64,000 bases of DNA from DYGA01 sp964540695. GTDB taxonomy: Bacteria > Patescibacteriota > Patescibacteriia > S139-126. Positions 53,255-61,440 of the stretch are shown here, piece by piece; within the stretch, counting starts at the first letter, position 1; the number at the start of each line of letters is the position of its first letter. The position numbers were made by a program, and so were the translations under genes. The notes under the pieces were generated by a model. That model saw nothing but the letters and a program-made list of their open reading frames with translations, was not told where the DNA came from and searched no databases. Where the stretch lies: assembly GCA_964540695.1 (NCBI GenBank), contig CAZINS010000001.1, positions 124,001-188,000 of the forward strand. The letters run 5' to 3'.

Positions 53255-56250
53255 GTTTTTTCAATACCCAACCAAATTTTTTCCTCAGCAAATTTTATTT
53301 CTTTGCTGTCTAAATTATCCTTATGTGCAAATACTATTTGTTTACTTAAAGTAGAGCTATTAATCATCTCTTCTACTTCTGCAATTGACTGTTCTAACTG
53401 ATTGGAAACATCTATGTATAAAATAATCTTATCCGTAATAGTCAAACCCGCTTGTTTACGTAAATTATTGACAGTTCTAACCAATTCTCTCACCAAACCT
53501 GCTTTAGCTAAATTTTCATCAATCGTAGTATTTAATTTTATTTCACTAGCACCCAAACTAACATTAATTACATTTACCTCTTGTCGCAAAATTTCAAGAT
53601 ATTGTTCAGAAAAATCTTTTTGTTTAATAAACAACTCTGCCAATGGTTGCCTAACTTTTATTTTAGCTTCCGCCCGTAAAGCTAAAGCTTGGGTAACAAT
53701 ATCTCTTACTTGATTCATGGTCTGTAACATTTCAGTTTCAGCCGCGGTTTTTTCATTGACTTGCGGCCAAGCAGATAAATGGACTGAAAAAGCAAATTCG
53801 TTTTCTTTAACTGGACAATCTTTTATTAATTCTTGATAAATTTTTTCTGCTAAAAATGGTGTAAAAGGTGCTAATAATTTAGTTAATTCCAATAACACAA
53901 ATCCTAATGTTTTTACAGCTTGTGCTTGTGTTTCTCCACCAGCTTTAAAACGATCACGACTGCGTCTCACATACCAAGTAGATAAATCATTGATAAAATC
54001 AGATAACATTCTCGCCGCAGATGTAATATCATAATTATCTAAATAATTGGTGACAATTCTTGTTACCTCTCGTAAATAAGTTAATATCCACTGATCCAAA
54101 AGATCTGGAGAAGGTTCAGTTGGCACTGTTTTTACAGCCGGCTTATATAGACTGTAGAAACTAAAAACATTCCATAAAATTAACCAGTTTTTTTTCAATA
54201 CTTCTTCAACTTGTTGTGGGTCAAAGTTTTTTGGTTCACCTGGTTGATTGATTGTATAAAAATGCCAACGCAGTGCATCTGCACCATAAGAATTCATAAT
54301 TTCCCATGGATCAACAATATTCCCCTTGCTTTTAGACATTTTCTTACCGTGTTTATCATTTATATGTCCTAAACAAATCACATTTTTATAAGGACTTTCC
54401 TGATCAAGTAAAGTGGCAACAGCCAGTAAAGTATAAAACCAACCACGGGTTTGATCGATGGCTTCACAAATAAAATCAGCTGGATACCATTTTTTATTAT
54501 CAATCAAATCTTTATTGTCAAAAGGATAATGAATTTGAGCAAATGGCATAGCCCCAGAGTCAAACCAACAATCAAGTACTGCAGTGTCTCGTACCATTTC
54601 CCCACCACACTGATCACATTTTATTTTAATATCATCAACAAAAGGACGATGAGCATCGGTAATTTTTTGTCCACTCAATTTTTCTAACTCGTCAAACGAA
54701 CCAATTACTTTGATACTTCTGCATTCTACTTGATTCTTAATTCTCAATTCTTTATTCTGATTGGCTTGGCACTTCCAAATTGGCAATGGCGTTCCCCAAT
54801 ACCGTTCCCGGGATATGGCCCAATCCTTAACCCCCTCTAACCATTCACCAAACCGACCAAATTTAATATGATCAGGTAGCCAATTAATATTTTGATTATT
54901 TGTTTTTAACTGTTCACGTAACGAAGACATTTTAATAAACCAAGAATCCTTAGCATAATATAAAAGCGGAGTATCGCAACGCCAACAAAATGGGTAATCA
55001 TGCTGATAAGACTCTTGACCAAACAATAATTTTTGTTCTTGTAAATAATTAATAATTATTTTTTCTGTCTCAGAATCTTTGACAAATCTGTTTTGTAAAA
55101 TTTCTAGAATCTTAAATTTTGAATTTTGAATCTGAAAAGAAAAATTACCGTTTTCATTGACTGTATGTACTTTGGGTAGTCCCACTGCTTCACCTAAGTT
55201 ATAATCATCCTCACCATACATTACTGCTGTGTGTACTACTCCTGTACCATCCTCAGTAGTAACAAAATCAGCTGGATATATTTTATATGCATTTTTATAA
55301 TTCTCTACTGTTTCTGAAATCGCACCCGGAAATAGAGGTTCATATTCTACTCCAACCAATTCACTACCTTTAAACTCTTCTAAAATCTCAAACTCAGTCT
55401 GACCTAATATATTCAATCTCGCTTTGGCAATAATCAAATCTTCCTTAATTCTTAATTCGTCATTCTTAATTCTAATTTTGACATAGTCAAAATCATTACC
55501 GATTGCCAAAGCCACATTACCCGGTAAGGTCCAAGGAGTAGTTGTCCAAGAAAGAATATAGAGCGGAACATCACTATTATCTTCACCTTTAATTCTTACT
55601 TCGTCATTCTTAATTCTGAATTTTATATAAACAGATTCATCCTTAACCTCCCGATACCCTTGAGCGACTTCATGGCTAGAAAGAGCGGTGCCACAACGTG
55701 GACAATGTGGAACTACTTTATGACCCAAATATAATAATTGTTTATCATGAACCTGTTTGATTATCCACCACAACGTTTCAATATAATCATTGGTATAAGT
55801 TATATAGGGTTTATCCATATCAATCCAAAAACCCATTCTCCTGGTCAATTTTTCCCATTCTTCTTTATATTGCCAAACTGATTCCTGACACTTGGCATTA
55901 AAAAACTTTATTGACTCAGCTACTGAACTTTGTAAAGCTTCAATTTGTGGTTTACCTGATATTCCTAAATGCTTTTCCACCGCTAGCTCCACTGGCAAAC
56001 CATGAGTATCCCATCCTGCTTTTCTATTTACATGAAAACCTTGCATGGTTTTATAACGAGGTATCAAATCTTTAAATGCTCGAGCCAAGACATGATGAAT
56101 ACCAGGACGACCGTTGGCAGTTGGTGGGCCTTCATAAAATACAAACTCACCCTTAGGAGAATCTTTCTCCAGGGACTTAGTAAATATTTTTTCTTTTTCC
56201 CAAAATTCTAAAATTTCTTGTTCTAATTCGGGAAAATTTATTTGAGTCAT
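53251..56250 (-). CDS. ileS: isoleucyl-tRNA synthetase carrying heptad-repeat insertions
   Basis: Class I synthetase of about 999 residues. The HIGH box is PGIHH in YEGPPTANGRPGIHHVLARAFKD, and KMSKSKGN is intact; zinc-type CxxC pairs are CPRCG and CDQCGG. The motif pattern matches the eukaryote-like (type 2) IleRS. Four segments (about residues 208-220, 256-268, 370-381 and 497-506) are encoded by in-frame 7-nt repeats and read as basic R-I-K-N-D/E-L peptides or a QNSKFKI-type peptide. The ATG at 56250 (MTQINFPELEQEI) is chosen; 17 upstream in-frame residues lie between the promoter and it. Confidence 0.95.
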   Translation of the reverse strand: MTQINFPELEQEILEFWEKEKIFTKSLEKDSPKGEFVFYEGPPTANGRPGIHHVLARAFKDLIPRYKTMQGFHVNRKAGWDTHGLPVELAVEKHLGISGKPQIEALQSSVAESIKFFNAKCQESVWQYKEEWEKLTRRMGFWIDMDKPYITYTNDYIETLWWIIKQVHDKQLLYLGHKVVPHCPRCGTALSSHEVAQGYREVKDESVYIKFRIKNDEVRIKGEDNSDVPLYILSWTTTPWTLPGNVALAIGNDFDYVKIRIKNDELRIKEDLIIAKARLNILGQTEFEILEEFKGSELVGVEYEPLFPGAISETVENYKNAYKIYPADFVTTEDGTGVVHTAVMYGEDDYNLGEAVGLPKVHTVNENGNFSFQIQNSKFKILEILQNRFVKDSETEKIIINYLQEQKLLFGQESYQHDYPFCWRCDTPLLYYAKDSWFIKMSSLREQLKTNNQNINWLPDHIKFGRFGEWLEGVKDWAISRERYWGTPLPIWKCQANQNKELRIKNQVECRSIKVIGSFDELEKLSGQKITDAHRPFVDDIKIKCDQCGGEMVRDTAVLDCWFDSGAMPFAQIHYPFDNKDLIDNKKWYPADFICEAIDQTRGWFYTLLAVATLLDQESPYKNVICLGHINDKHGKKMSKSKGNIVDPWEIMNSYGADALRWHFYTINQPGEPKNFDPQQVEEVLKKNWLILWNVFSFYSLYKPAVKTVPTEPSPDLLDQWILTYLREVTRIVTNYLDNYDITSAARMLSDFINDLSTWYVRRSRDRFKAGGETQAQAVKTLGFVLLELTKLLAPFTPFLAEKIYQELIKDCPVKENEFAFSVHLSAWPQVNEKTAAETEMLQTMNQVRDIVTQALALRAEAKIKVRQPLAELFIKQKDFSEQYLEILRQEVNVINVSLGASEIKLNTTIDENLAKAGLVRELVRTVNNLRKQAGLTITDKIILYIDVSNQLEQSIAEVEEMINSSTLSKQIVFAHKDNLDSKEIKFAEEKIWLGIEKT
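54732..54759 (-). repeat. heptad repeat array inside ileS (copy 1)
   Basis: Units GATTCTT, AATTCTC, AATTCTT, TATTCTG on the plus strand, coding NKELRIKN-like residues about 497-506. Confidence 0.85.
55106..55140 (-). repeat. heptad repeat array inside ileS (copy 2, variant)
   Basis: Units AGAATCT, TAAATTT, TGAATTT, TGAATCT, GAAAAGA on the plus strand, coding a QIQNSKFKIL-type peptide, about residues 370-381. Confidence 0.75.
55447..55481 (-). repeat. heptad repeat array inside ileS (copy 3)
   Basis: Units AATTCTT, AATTCGT, CATTCTT, AATTCTA, ATTTTGA on the plus strand, coding RIKNDELRIK, about residues 256-268. Confidence 0.88.
55591..55625 (-). repeat. heptad repeat array inside ileS (copy 4)
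   Basis: Units AATTCTT, ACTTCGT, CATTCTT, AATTCTG, AATTTTA on the plus strand, coding RIKNDEVRIK, about residues 208-220. Nearly identical to copy 3, 140 nt away. Confidence 0.88.
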
Positions 56251-56279
56251 AAGCAAATAAATATAATTGGAATGTATAA

Positions 56280-56308
56280 ATTGTATTGAAAAAACAAGCA
56301 AAAGTCAA
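56280..56308 (-). promoter_or_regulatory. promoter of the ileS-recO operon
   Basis: On the minus strand: TTGACT, 17-nt spacer, TACAAT (plus strand 56303-56308 and 56280-56285). Transcription starts about 20 nt before the ATG at 56250, which argues against the longer N terminus. Confidence 0.75.
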
Positions 56309-56336
56309 TTTTACTATCCTAAACAACAAAATAAAT

Positions 56337-56363
56337 AAAGTCCGCACTAAGTGCGGACTTTAC
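56337..56363 (-). terminator. intrinsic terminator of the 56392 gene
   Basis: Near-perfect stem AAAGTCCGCACT / AGTGCGGACTTT; on the minus strand followed by ATTTATTTTG. Confidence 0.85.
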
Positions 56364-56391
56364 TGTAAATTCAAAAATTATATATTCTCTC

Positions 56392-56883
56392 TTACTGCTG
56401 TGAATTCTTATAATTGGTAATTGCTTCCACGACTCGACTATCAGCTTTTAAATCTTCTACAAACAGTACATGGGCACCATTTATTCGCATTTCATCTTTT
56501 GGACCATGCAACTCATTACCCAGTTTCACCAAAGACAATTCATTCTGTACTTGGGCTTGTTGTTGTTGATCTCCAGATGTTTGCAAAGGTTGGGTTACTT
56601 GTAAATAATAAATGTCCCTTAATAATACACTCTTACTATTTTCTTTAACCACTTTACCAAAATAAACTTGGCCATTGGTTAAAAAGACTGCTTGCCAATT
56701 ATTGTTGCTGCCAGATAGCCCCAAAACATTGAAACGGCTGTATTTAGAAATAAAATACAAACCCAAAACTATGATTAGAGCAATTACTACAACCACAATA
56801 ACCCATTTAACAAAACTACCACCAGAACTAGCTGGTTTTTGAAAAGCAGCACTCTCTCCTGCTTTGGTTGTGTTTGGTTCCAT
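56392..56883 (-). CDS. single-pass membrane protein of unknown function
   Basis: A 163-residue protein: short polar N terminus, one helix (about residues 26-47), then a soluble domain with WQAVFLTNGQVYFGKVVKENSKSVLLRDIYYLQV, which looks like a small beta barrel, a glutamine-rich linker and HGPKDEMRINGAHVLFVEDL. I recall similar proteins from Parcubacteria-like genomes, but no function. AAAGGACATAG precedes the ATG. Confidence 0.65.
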   Translation of the reverse strand: MEPNTTKAGESAAFQKPASSGGSFVKWVIVVVVIALIIVLGLYFISKYSRFNVLGLSGSNNNWQAVFLTNGQVYFGKVVKENSKSVLLRDIYYLQVTQPLQTSGDQQQQAQVQNELSLVKLGNELHGPKDEMRINGAHVLFVEDLKADSRVVEAITNYKNSQQ

Positions 56884-56988
56884 AATTTCTATGTCCTTTC
56901 CCTAAAATTAATTATTAGGATGTTAATATTTATAATTTAACTTAAAACTAGTATACCACCTAATTAACAAACAAAGCAAATACTTTTT

Positions 56989-57312
56989 TCACAAAAATTT
57001 AGTCATATCTACTTCTTGCCAATCATCGTTAGTAGATGATTTTTCATAAAATTTAGCAAATTCTACTGTTTCATCATCTGCATAAACAAATTCTTCTCTG
57101 ACTCCACTACCAATTCGATTACTATAAAAAGTTTTTTTATCCAATACTTTTGGCTTCAGATGCAACTCCGCCCGCATTTCTTTATCACCTGTTTCCCATT
57201 CGATAAATTTTATTACCTCACCCGGTATATCAGTATTAGTTTCACCTTCTGCAATTACGGTAAATTTATTTTTCACCATCTCAATAAAAGTTGGCCATTT
57301 TGACTGATTCAT
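56989..57312 (-). CDS. hypothetical protein downstream of argS
   Basis: A 107-residue acidic soluble protein without recognised domains; predicted beta-rich centre (AELHLKPKVLDKKTFYSNRIGSG). It starts 3 nt after the argS stop and is probably co-transcribed. Confidence 0.6.
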   Translation of the reverse strand: MNQSKWPTFIEMVKNKFTVIAEGETNTDIPGEVIKFIEWETGDKEMRAELHLKPKVLDKKTFYSNRIGSGVREEFVYADDETVEFAKFYEKSSTNDDWQEVDMTKFL

Positions 57313-57315
57313 AAG

Positions 57316-59034
57316 TTACATTTTATCAACTGGTTTGATATTAAGCAAATCAAGACCACTGGCAATAATTTTAGCTGTTGCTTGAATCAACAATAAACGT
57401 TGATTTCTTATTTGTTTTTCTGCTTTTAACACTGGCACATTTTGATAATAATTATTAGCTAAACTTGCCAATTGATATAAATATTCAGCTAAATGATTGG
57501 CTTGTTGTTTTTCATAGTAATGTAATGCCACCAGTGGCCACTGACATATTTTTCTTACCAAAATATTTTCTTGTTCAGAAAAATTATACTGCTTGACTTT
57601 AGTATTTTTGGCTTTTTGTAAAATACGTTTTAACCTCACCAAAGTATACAAAAGATAAGGCCCGGTATTACCTTCTAAACTCAAGGAGGCCTTAGGATCA
57701 AAAGTTATGGTAGACTTGGGATTGGTTTTTAAAAACCAGTATTTAATAGCAGCGATAGCTATAGTTTGAGCTAATTTTTTTTGTTGGTTTAATTTTAATT
57801 TTGGTTGCCGTTGTTTTACTTCCTGCCATGCTTCTTCGGTTAGTTCATTTATTAAATCATCAGCATCAACCACCGTACCCTCACGTGATTTCATTTTCCC
57901 TTGGGGTAATAACACTTGCCCGTAAGGATAATGCTGGCACTTAACTTGCCAATCATAACCTAAAATTTCCAATAACTTAAATAAGACTTTAAAATGATAT
58001 AGTTGCTCATCACCCACCACATATATCATTTTTGTAAAATTATAATCTTTAAATCTTTTAACAGCCAAATATATATCCTGGGTAATATAAACCGTGGTAC
58101 CATCAGCTCTTAGTAAAATTTTTTCTCCACTATCACGTCCCCCTAAACCATAAGTACTTAAATCTACCACCATGGCACCAGCGGAATTACTTTTTACTAA
58201 CCCTTGCTTAGCTGCTTGAGTAATTATTTCTCTACCCTGATTATAAAGTTTACTTTCATAATAAATCTGATCAAACTCTGAGCCATATACTCTATACGTC
58301 TCTGTCCAGCCTTTTATAACCCAAGAATTCATTTTCCGCCATAAAGAAATTATTTTTTTATCTTTCTTCTCCCAAGCTTGTAATAATCCTCTGGCTTCAG
58401 TAATTAAATCAGGGTTAGTTTTTTCCTCTTGATTATATTTAACATACAGATCACCAACAAACTTATCTCCTTTAATCTGTACACTTTGTGGAGTTTTATT
58501 ATTTCCCCATTTAAGATAAGCCAGCAAACTTTTCATAATATGAATACCGCGGTCATTGATAACTTCTGTTTTTATTACCTGGTAACCGAAAAATTCATAA
58601 ATTTTTGCCAAACTCATACCTATAGCATCATTACGTAAATGTCCCAAGTGTAAGGGTTTATTGGTGTTGGGTGATGAATATTCTATAACTACTTTTTTCT
58701 TACTACCTATATTTATTTGACCGAATTTTTTTTCCTGAGCTGCTTGATTAACATATTTGATCAGTTGTTGTGGTGATAAGAAAAAATTGATAAATCCTTG
58801 GCCGGCAACTTTTACTTCTATATTATTTTCTCTTAACCAACTAGTTTGCGATAATTTCTCAGCTAAATCTGTAGCTACTTGCTGGGGATTTTTTTTCTCT
58901 TGACGAGCAATGATTAAAGCTATATTTGTACTTAAATCACCAAAATCATTGGTGGGAGGAGTCTCCAAAACAAACTCCTCTTGCCCAGTCAAAAGTTTAA
59001 TTTCATTTTTCAATTGTGAGTAAAATGTAATCAT
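57316..59034 (-). CDS. argS: arginyl-tRNA synthetase
   Basis: Class I synthetase, 572 residues: N-terminal Add-1 domain, HIGH region NKPLHLGHLRNDAIG, KMSK-like GKMKSREGTVVDADDL and the DALR anticodon domain at the C terminus (TGPYLLYTLVRLKRIL). A TATAAA box ends exactly 6 nt before the ATG, so it is likely leaderless; it is divergent from smpB across 84 nt. Confidence 0.96.
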   Translation of the reverse strand: MITFYSQLKNEIKLLTGQEEFVLETPPTNDFGDLSTNIALIIARQEKKNPQQVATDLAEKLSQTSWLRENNIEVKVAGQGFINFFLSPQQLIKYVNQAAQEKKFGQINIGSKKKVVIEYSSPNTNKPLHLGHLRNDAIGMSLAKIYEFFGYQVIKTEVINDRGIHIMKSLLAYLKWGNNKTPQSVQIKGDKFVGDLYVKYNQEEKTNPDLITEARGLLQAWEKKDKKIISLWRKMNSWVIKGWTETYRVYGSEFDQIYYESKLYNQGREIITQAAKQGLVKSNSAGAMVVDLSTYGLGGRDSGEKILLRADGTTVYITQDIYLAVKRFKDYNFTKMIYVVGDEQLYHFKVLFKLLEILGYDWQVKCQHYPYGQVLLPQGKMKSREGTVVDADDLINELTEEAWQEVKQRQPKLKLNQQKKLAQTIAIAAIKYWFLKTNPKSTITFDPKASLSLEGNTGPYLLYTLVRLKRILQKAKNTKVKQYNFSEQENILVRKICQWPLVALHYYEKQQANHLAEYLYQLASLANNYYQNVPVLKAEKQIRNQRLLLIQATAKIIASGLDLLNIKPVDKM

Positions 59035-59083
59035 CTTGATTTTATAGTAATGATTTTAGGTAAAATCAGCAAGCTGGCTAAGT

Positions 59084-59112
59084 TTGTTAGCCAGGTAATA
59101 TTCCTATACAAT
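59084..59112 (+). promoter_or_regulatory. leaderless promoter of smpB
   Basis: TTGTTA, 17-nt spacer, TACAAT at 59107-59112, ending 6 nt before the ATG at 59119. It decides the start of smpB: a 23-residue longer frame would begin upstream of the promoter. Confidence 0.78.
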
Positions 59113-59118
59113 AAAGTT

Positions 59119-59565
59119 ATGGAAATATTAACCAACAAACAAGCTTTATTCAATTATCTACCTTTACAAAAAATAGAGGCGGGGCTTGTTTTGACCGGGC
59201 CGGAAGTAAAATCAGTTAAAATGAAAAGAGTTGATTTTAAAGGTAGTTATGTGACTATCAAAGATAATCATGCCTGGCTGGTAGGACTACATGTTGCCCC
59301 ATATCAACCAGCTGGTGGTGTACAAAAAAACTATGAACCAAAAAGACAAAGAAAACTACTTTTAACTAAAAAAGAAATTAATCTCATCCGGGGACAACTG
59401 ACCAATAAAGGATTGACAGTTGTCCCTTTGCGGCTATATACTACCAGGGGTCTGGTGAAACTGGAACTAGCAATAGTCCGTGGTAAAAAACAATTTGATA
59501 AAAAAGAAACAATAAAAAAAAGAGATACCGACCGCGATATCAGACGCACTTTGAAAGAATACTAG
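59119..59565 (+). CDS. smpB: SsrA-binding protein SmpB
   Basis: A 148-residue tmRNA-binding protein for trans-translation. LTGPEVKSVKMKRVDFKGSYV and the C-terminal basic tail KKETIKKRDTDRDIRRTLKEY are diagnostic; the tail mimics a codon-anticodon helix in the decoding centre. The start at 59119 is set by the promoter and family length. The tmRNA gene follows about 100 nt downstream. Confidence 0.97.
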   Translation: MEILTNKQALFNYLPLQKIEAGLVLTGPEVKSVKMKRVDFKGSYVTIKDNHAWLVGLHVAPYQPAGGVQKNYEPKRQRKLLLTKKEINLIRGQLTNKGLTVVPLRLYTTRGLVKLELAIVRGKKQFDKKETIKKRDTDRDIRRTLKEY

Positions 59566-59570
59566 CTTAA

Positions 59571-59663
59571 TTACTAATTAGTAATGACTAATATCTAATG
59601 AATTTTCTAATTAGTTAATTAATAAATTAAATCATTTATTAATAATTAGTTATTAGTAATTTT
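59571..59663. repeat. AT-rich heptad-like repeat (TAATTAGT type), copy A
   Basis: Imperfect tandem units of TAATTAG/ATTAGTA with a 3' block ATTAGTTATTAGTAATTTTA that is identical to the end of the copy at 61441-61561. It lies between smpB and the tmRNA. Confidence 0.7.
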
Positions 59664-59667
59664 ATCC

Positions 59668-60043
59668 GGGGATGTCATCTATTCGCTAAGAAAGTAGAGA
59701 CGTATGTTCAAGCTGAGCGGCAACTCATTAAACTACCACAACTATAAGTGCCAATACACTTATGAGCAAAATTAGGAACGCTTTTGCGCTACCTAACTTT
59801 GCACTTGCTGTTGCCTAATTAGGCCACAGCCATCGCTGAAGTCTGGCTCCAAGATTTCTTAAGCGGTGTCATAACTGGAGCTTGAACGCCGATACGCTGA
59901 CTATTGTCGTTTGAAATATTGCTCAGCACCACCAAAAAGTTTTCGCCTGATTTTATCTTTTTGGTTTACCAATCAGGCTAAGTTTGTAAATCATGCGTTA
60001 AAACTTTTTTACCACGTGGGTGCAAAGCCCACCATCTCCACCA
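59668..60043 (+). ncRNA. ssrA: transfer-messenger RNA (tmRNA)
   Basis: Rescues stalled ribosomes with SmpB. The 5' end GGGGATG pairs with CATCTCC in the 3' end, followed by A and an encoded CCA, giving a 7-bp acceptor stem (one G-U). A T-arm-like GTGGG-TGCAAAG-CCCAC precedes it. A plausible tag frame runs from GCC at 59750 to TAA at 59816-59818 and ends FALAVA; the TAA lies in a perfect GCCTAATTAGGC helix as in other tmRNAs. About 376 nt, directly after smpB. Confidence 0.92.
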
Positions 60044-60084
60044 AACTAAGCTTGGTAATTGGGGAGCTTAACTTCCCACCATCA

Positions 60085-60123
60085 AATTTTTAATTTTATA
60101 ATTTTTAATTTTATAATTTTTAA
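60085..60123. repeat. 15-nt tandem repeat
   Basis: About 2.6 copies of AATTTTTAATTTTAT directly downstream of the tmRNA. Probably simple AT-rich slippage. Confidence 0.7.
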
Positions 60124-60204
60124 ACTACTCTTCATATATAAGTACTCTGGCCACAAATACTTAAATTTTATATAATATAATTATAATCATTAACCCTCAA
60201 ATTT

Positions 60205-60711
60205 ATTCAAAAATTTAGAATCAATCAACAAATAAACCTACCAGAAGTCCGTCTAGTAGGAGCCGACGGAGAACAGTTAGGCGTAGTTTCTACGGTAGAA
60301 GCCCTACGTCAAGCCAGAGAAGCGGGACTGGATTTGGTTGAAGTATCACCTAAAGCAGAAATACCTGTCTGTCGTATCTTAGACTACGGTCAATGGATTT
60401 ATAACCAAAATAAGCTACAACAAAAAGCTAAGGTCAAAAGCAGAAAATCAGAAATTAAAGGAGTAAGACTTACTTACAATATGGGAAGCCACGACTTAGA
60501 AGTCAGAGCCAACCAGGCAAGTAAATTTTTAAATCAAGGCGATCGAGTCAAAACTGAAATTATTCTTAAAGGTAGACAAAAGGCTCATCCTGAAAAAGTA
60601 AAAGAAATAATGATGAAATTTCAATCTATGCTTGGTACAAATATTAGAGTGGACCAAGAACCTACACGCGAAAGCAATAAATTTACAGCCCTTTACTCCT
60701 TAAAAAAATAA
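60205..60711 (+). CDS. infC: translation initiation factor IF-3, starting at ATT
   Basis: Prevents premature subunit joining and checks the start codon. Conserved N-terminal sequence RINQQINLPEVRLVGADGEQLGV lies well upstream of the first TTG/ATG, so the gene must begin at a rare codon: ATT at 60205 gives MQKFRINQQI and a 168-residue protein of normal length. ATT is also the infC start in E. coli, where it allows IF-3 autoregulation. The C-terminal domain ends VDQEPTRESNKFTALYSLKK. No Shine-Dalgarno is visible. infC-rpmI-rplT order is conserved. Confidence 0.92.
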   Translation: MQKFRINQQINLPEVRLVGADGEQLGVVSTVEALRQAREAGLDLVEVSPKAEIPVCRILDYGQWIYNQNKLQQKAKVKSRKSEIKGVRLTYNMGSHDLEVRANQASKFLNQGDRVKTEIILKGRQKAHPEKVKEIMMKFQSMLGTNIRVDQEPTRESNKFTALYSLKK

Positions 60712-60722
60712 AGCTTTATTGC

Positions 60723-60751
60723 TTGACACTATTTATTTAATACTTTATTAT
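60723..60751 (+). promoter_or_regulatory. internal promoter upstream of rpmI
   Basis: TTGACA, 17-nt spacer, TATTAT between infC and rpmI. Followed by a TCCCAC / GTGGGA hairpin near 60760-60779, which could be a leader structure for L35-L20. Confidence 0.6.
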
Positions 60752-60796
60752 AAATCCTGTCCCACTATTTTGGGTGGGATTTATTCATAAAAAAAG

Positions 60797-60994
60797 ATGC
60801 CAAAATTAAAAACACACAAAACAACCAATAAGAGAATTAGAGTAAGTAAGAATAAAAAACTGACCCAAAGAACTTCCGGTCAGGATCATTTTAATTCCAG
60901 AGAAACTGGCAAAGTAACTCGCAATAAAAGACGTGACCATAAAGTAGCCAAGGTAAACGAAAAAAACATTCGCACTCTCCTACCTTATCATTAA
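60797..60994 (+). CDS. rpmI: 50S ribosomal protein L35
   Basis: A 65-residue basic protein starting MPKLKTHKTTNKRIRVSKNKK, the family start, and ending with the conserved KNIRTLLPYH. Lies between infC and rplT. Confidence 0.96.
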   Translation: MPKLKTHKTTNKRIRVSKNKKLTQRTSGQDHFNSRETGKVTRNKRRDHKVAKVNEKNIRTLLPYH

Positions 60995-61027
60995 TATCTT
61001 AATTCTTAATTCTAGATTCTAAATTCT
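60993..61027. repeat. heptad repeat array between rpmI and rplT
   Basis: Five 7-nt units, AATATCT, TAATTCT, TAATTCT, AGATTCT, AAATTCT, filling the rpmI-rplT gap up to 6 nt before the rplT start. It replaces any recognisable ribosome-binding site. Confidence 0.85.
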
Positions 61028-61033
61028 AATCAT

Positions 61034-61384
61034 ATGGCCAGAGTTAAAAGAGGCACAACTCATACTAAAAAAAGAAGAAAACTTAGAAAGGCTGTTAAAG
61101 GCTATCGCTGGACTCGTAAAAGTGGTATCCGACAAGCCAAAACTGCTGTGGTTAAAGCCGGAGCATATGCACTAAGAGATAGACGAGCAAAAAAGAGAAT
61201 TAATCGATCTTTATGGTTGATTAGATTGAATGCCGCCGTCCGTGAACGTGGAACTAGTTACTCTAAATTTATCGGGGCAATGAAAAAGAAAAATATTGAA
61301 CTAGATCGTAAAGTACTATCTGAACTAGCAATGAATCACCCACAAATATTTGATCAGATTTTTAAACAAGTAATGGCTGAATAA
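61034..61384 (+). CDS. rplT: 50S ribosomal protein L20
   Basis: A 116-residue rRNA-binding protein starting MARVKRG and containing KKRRKLRKAVKGYRWTRKSGI and RLNAAVRERGTSYSKFIGAMKK. An assembly protein and, in many bacteria, a repressor of rpmI-rplT. Ends the infC operon before a strong terminator. Confidence 0.97.
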   Translation: MARVKRGTTHTKKRRKLRKAVKGYRWTRKSGIRQAKTAVVKAGAYALRDRRAKKRINRSLWLIRLNAAVRERGTSYSKFIGAMKKKNIELDRKVLSELAMNHPQIFDQIFKQVMAE

Positions 61385-61406
61385 TTTTTTTAAAAACAGA
61401 GAGTAT

Positions 61407-61434
61407 AAAACCCCGAATCACTTCGGGGTTTTTT
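61407..61434 (+). terminator. intrinsic terminator of infC-rpmI-rplT
   Basis: Perfect 11-bp stem AAAACCCCGAA / TTCGGGGTTTT with a 4-nt loop and trailing T residues. Confidence 0.9.
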
Positions 61435-61440
61435 AATAAC

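Noticed and set aside
53251..56250. Heptad arrays read as a CRISPR or as sequencing error
   Set aside because: Units are 7 nt without spacers and keep the reading frame of ileS, so neither explanation fits.
56251..56301. 17-residue longer N terminus of ileS
   Set aside because: The ileS promoter lies at 56280-56308, so that start would be at or upstream of the transcription start; family homology begins at 56250.
59911..60093. 60-codon open frame on the plus strand
   Set aside because: It lies over the 3' half of the tmRNA, which explains the sequence; no family match.
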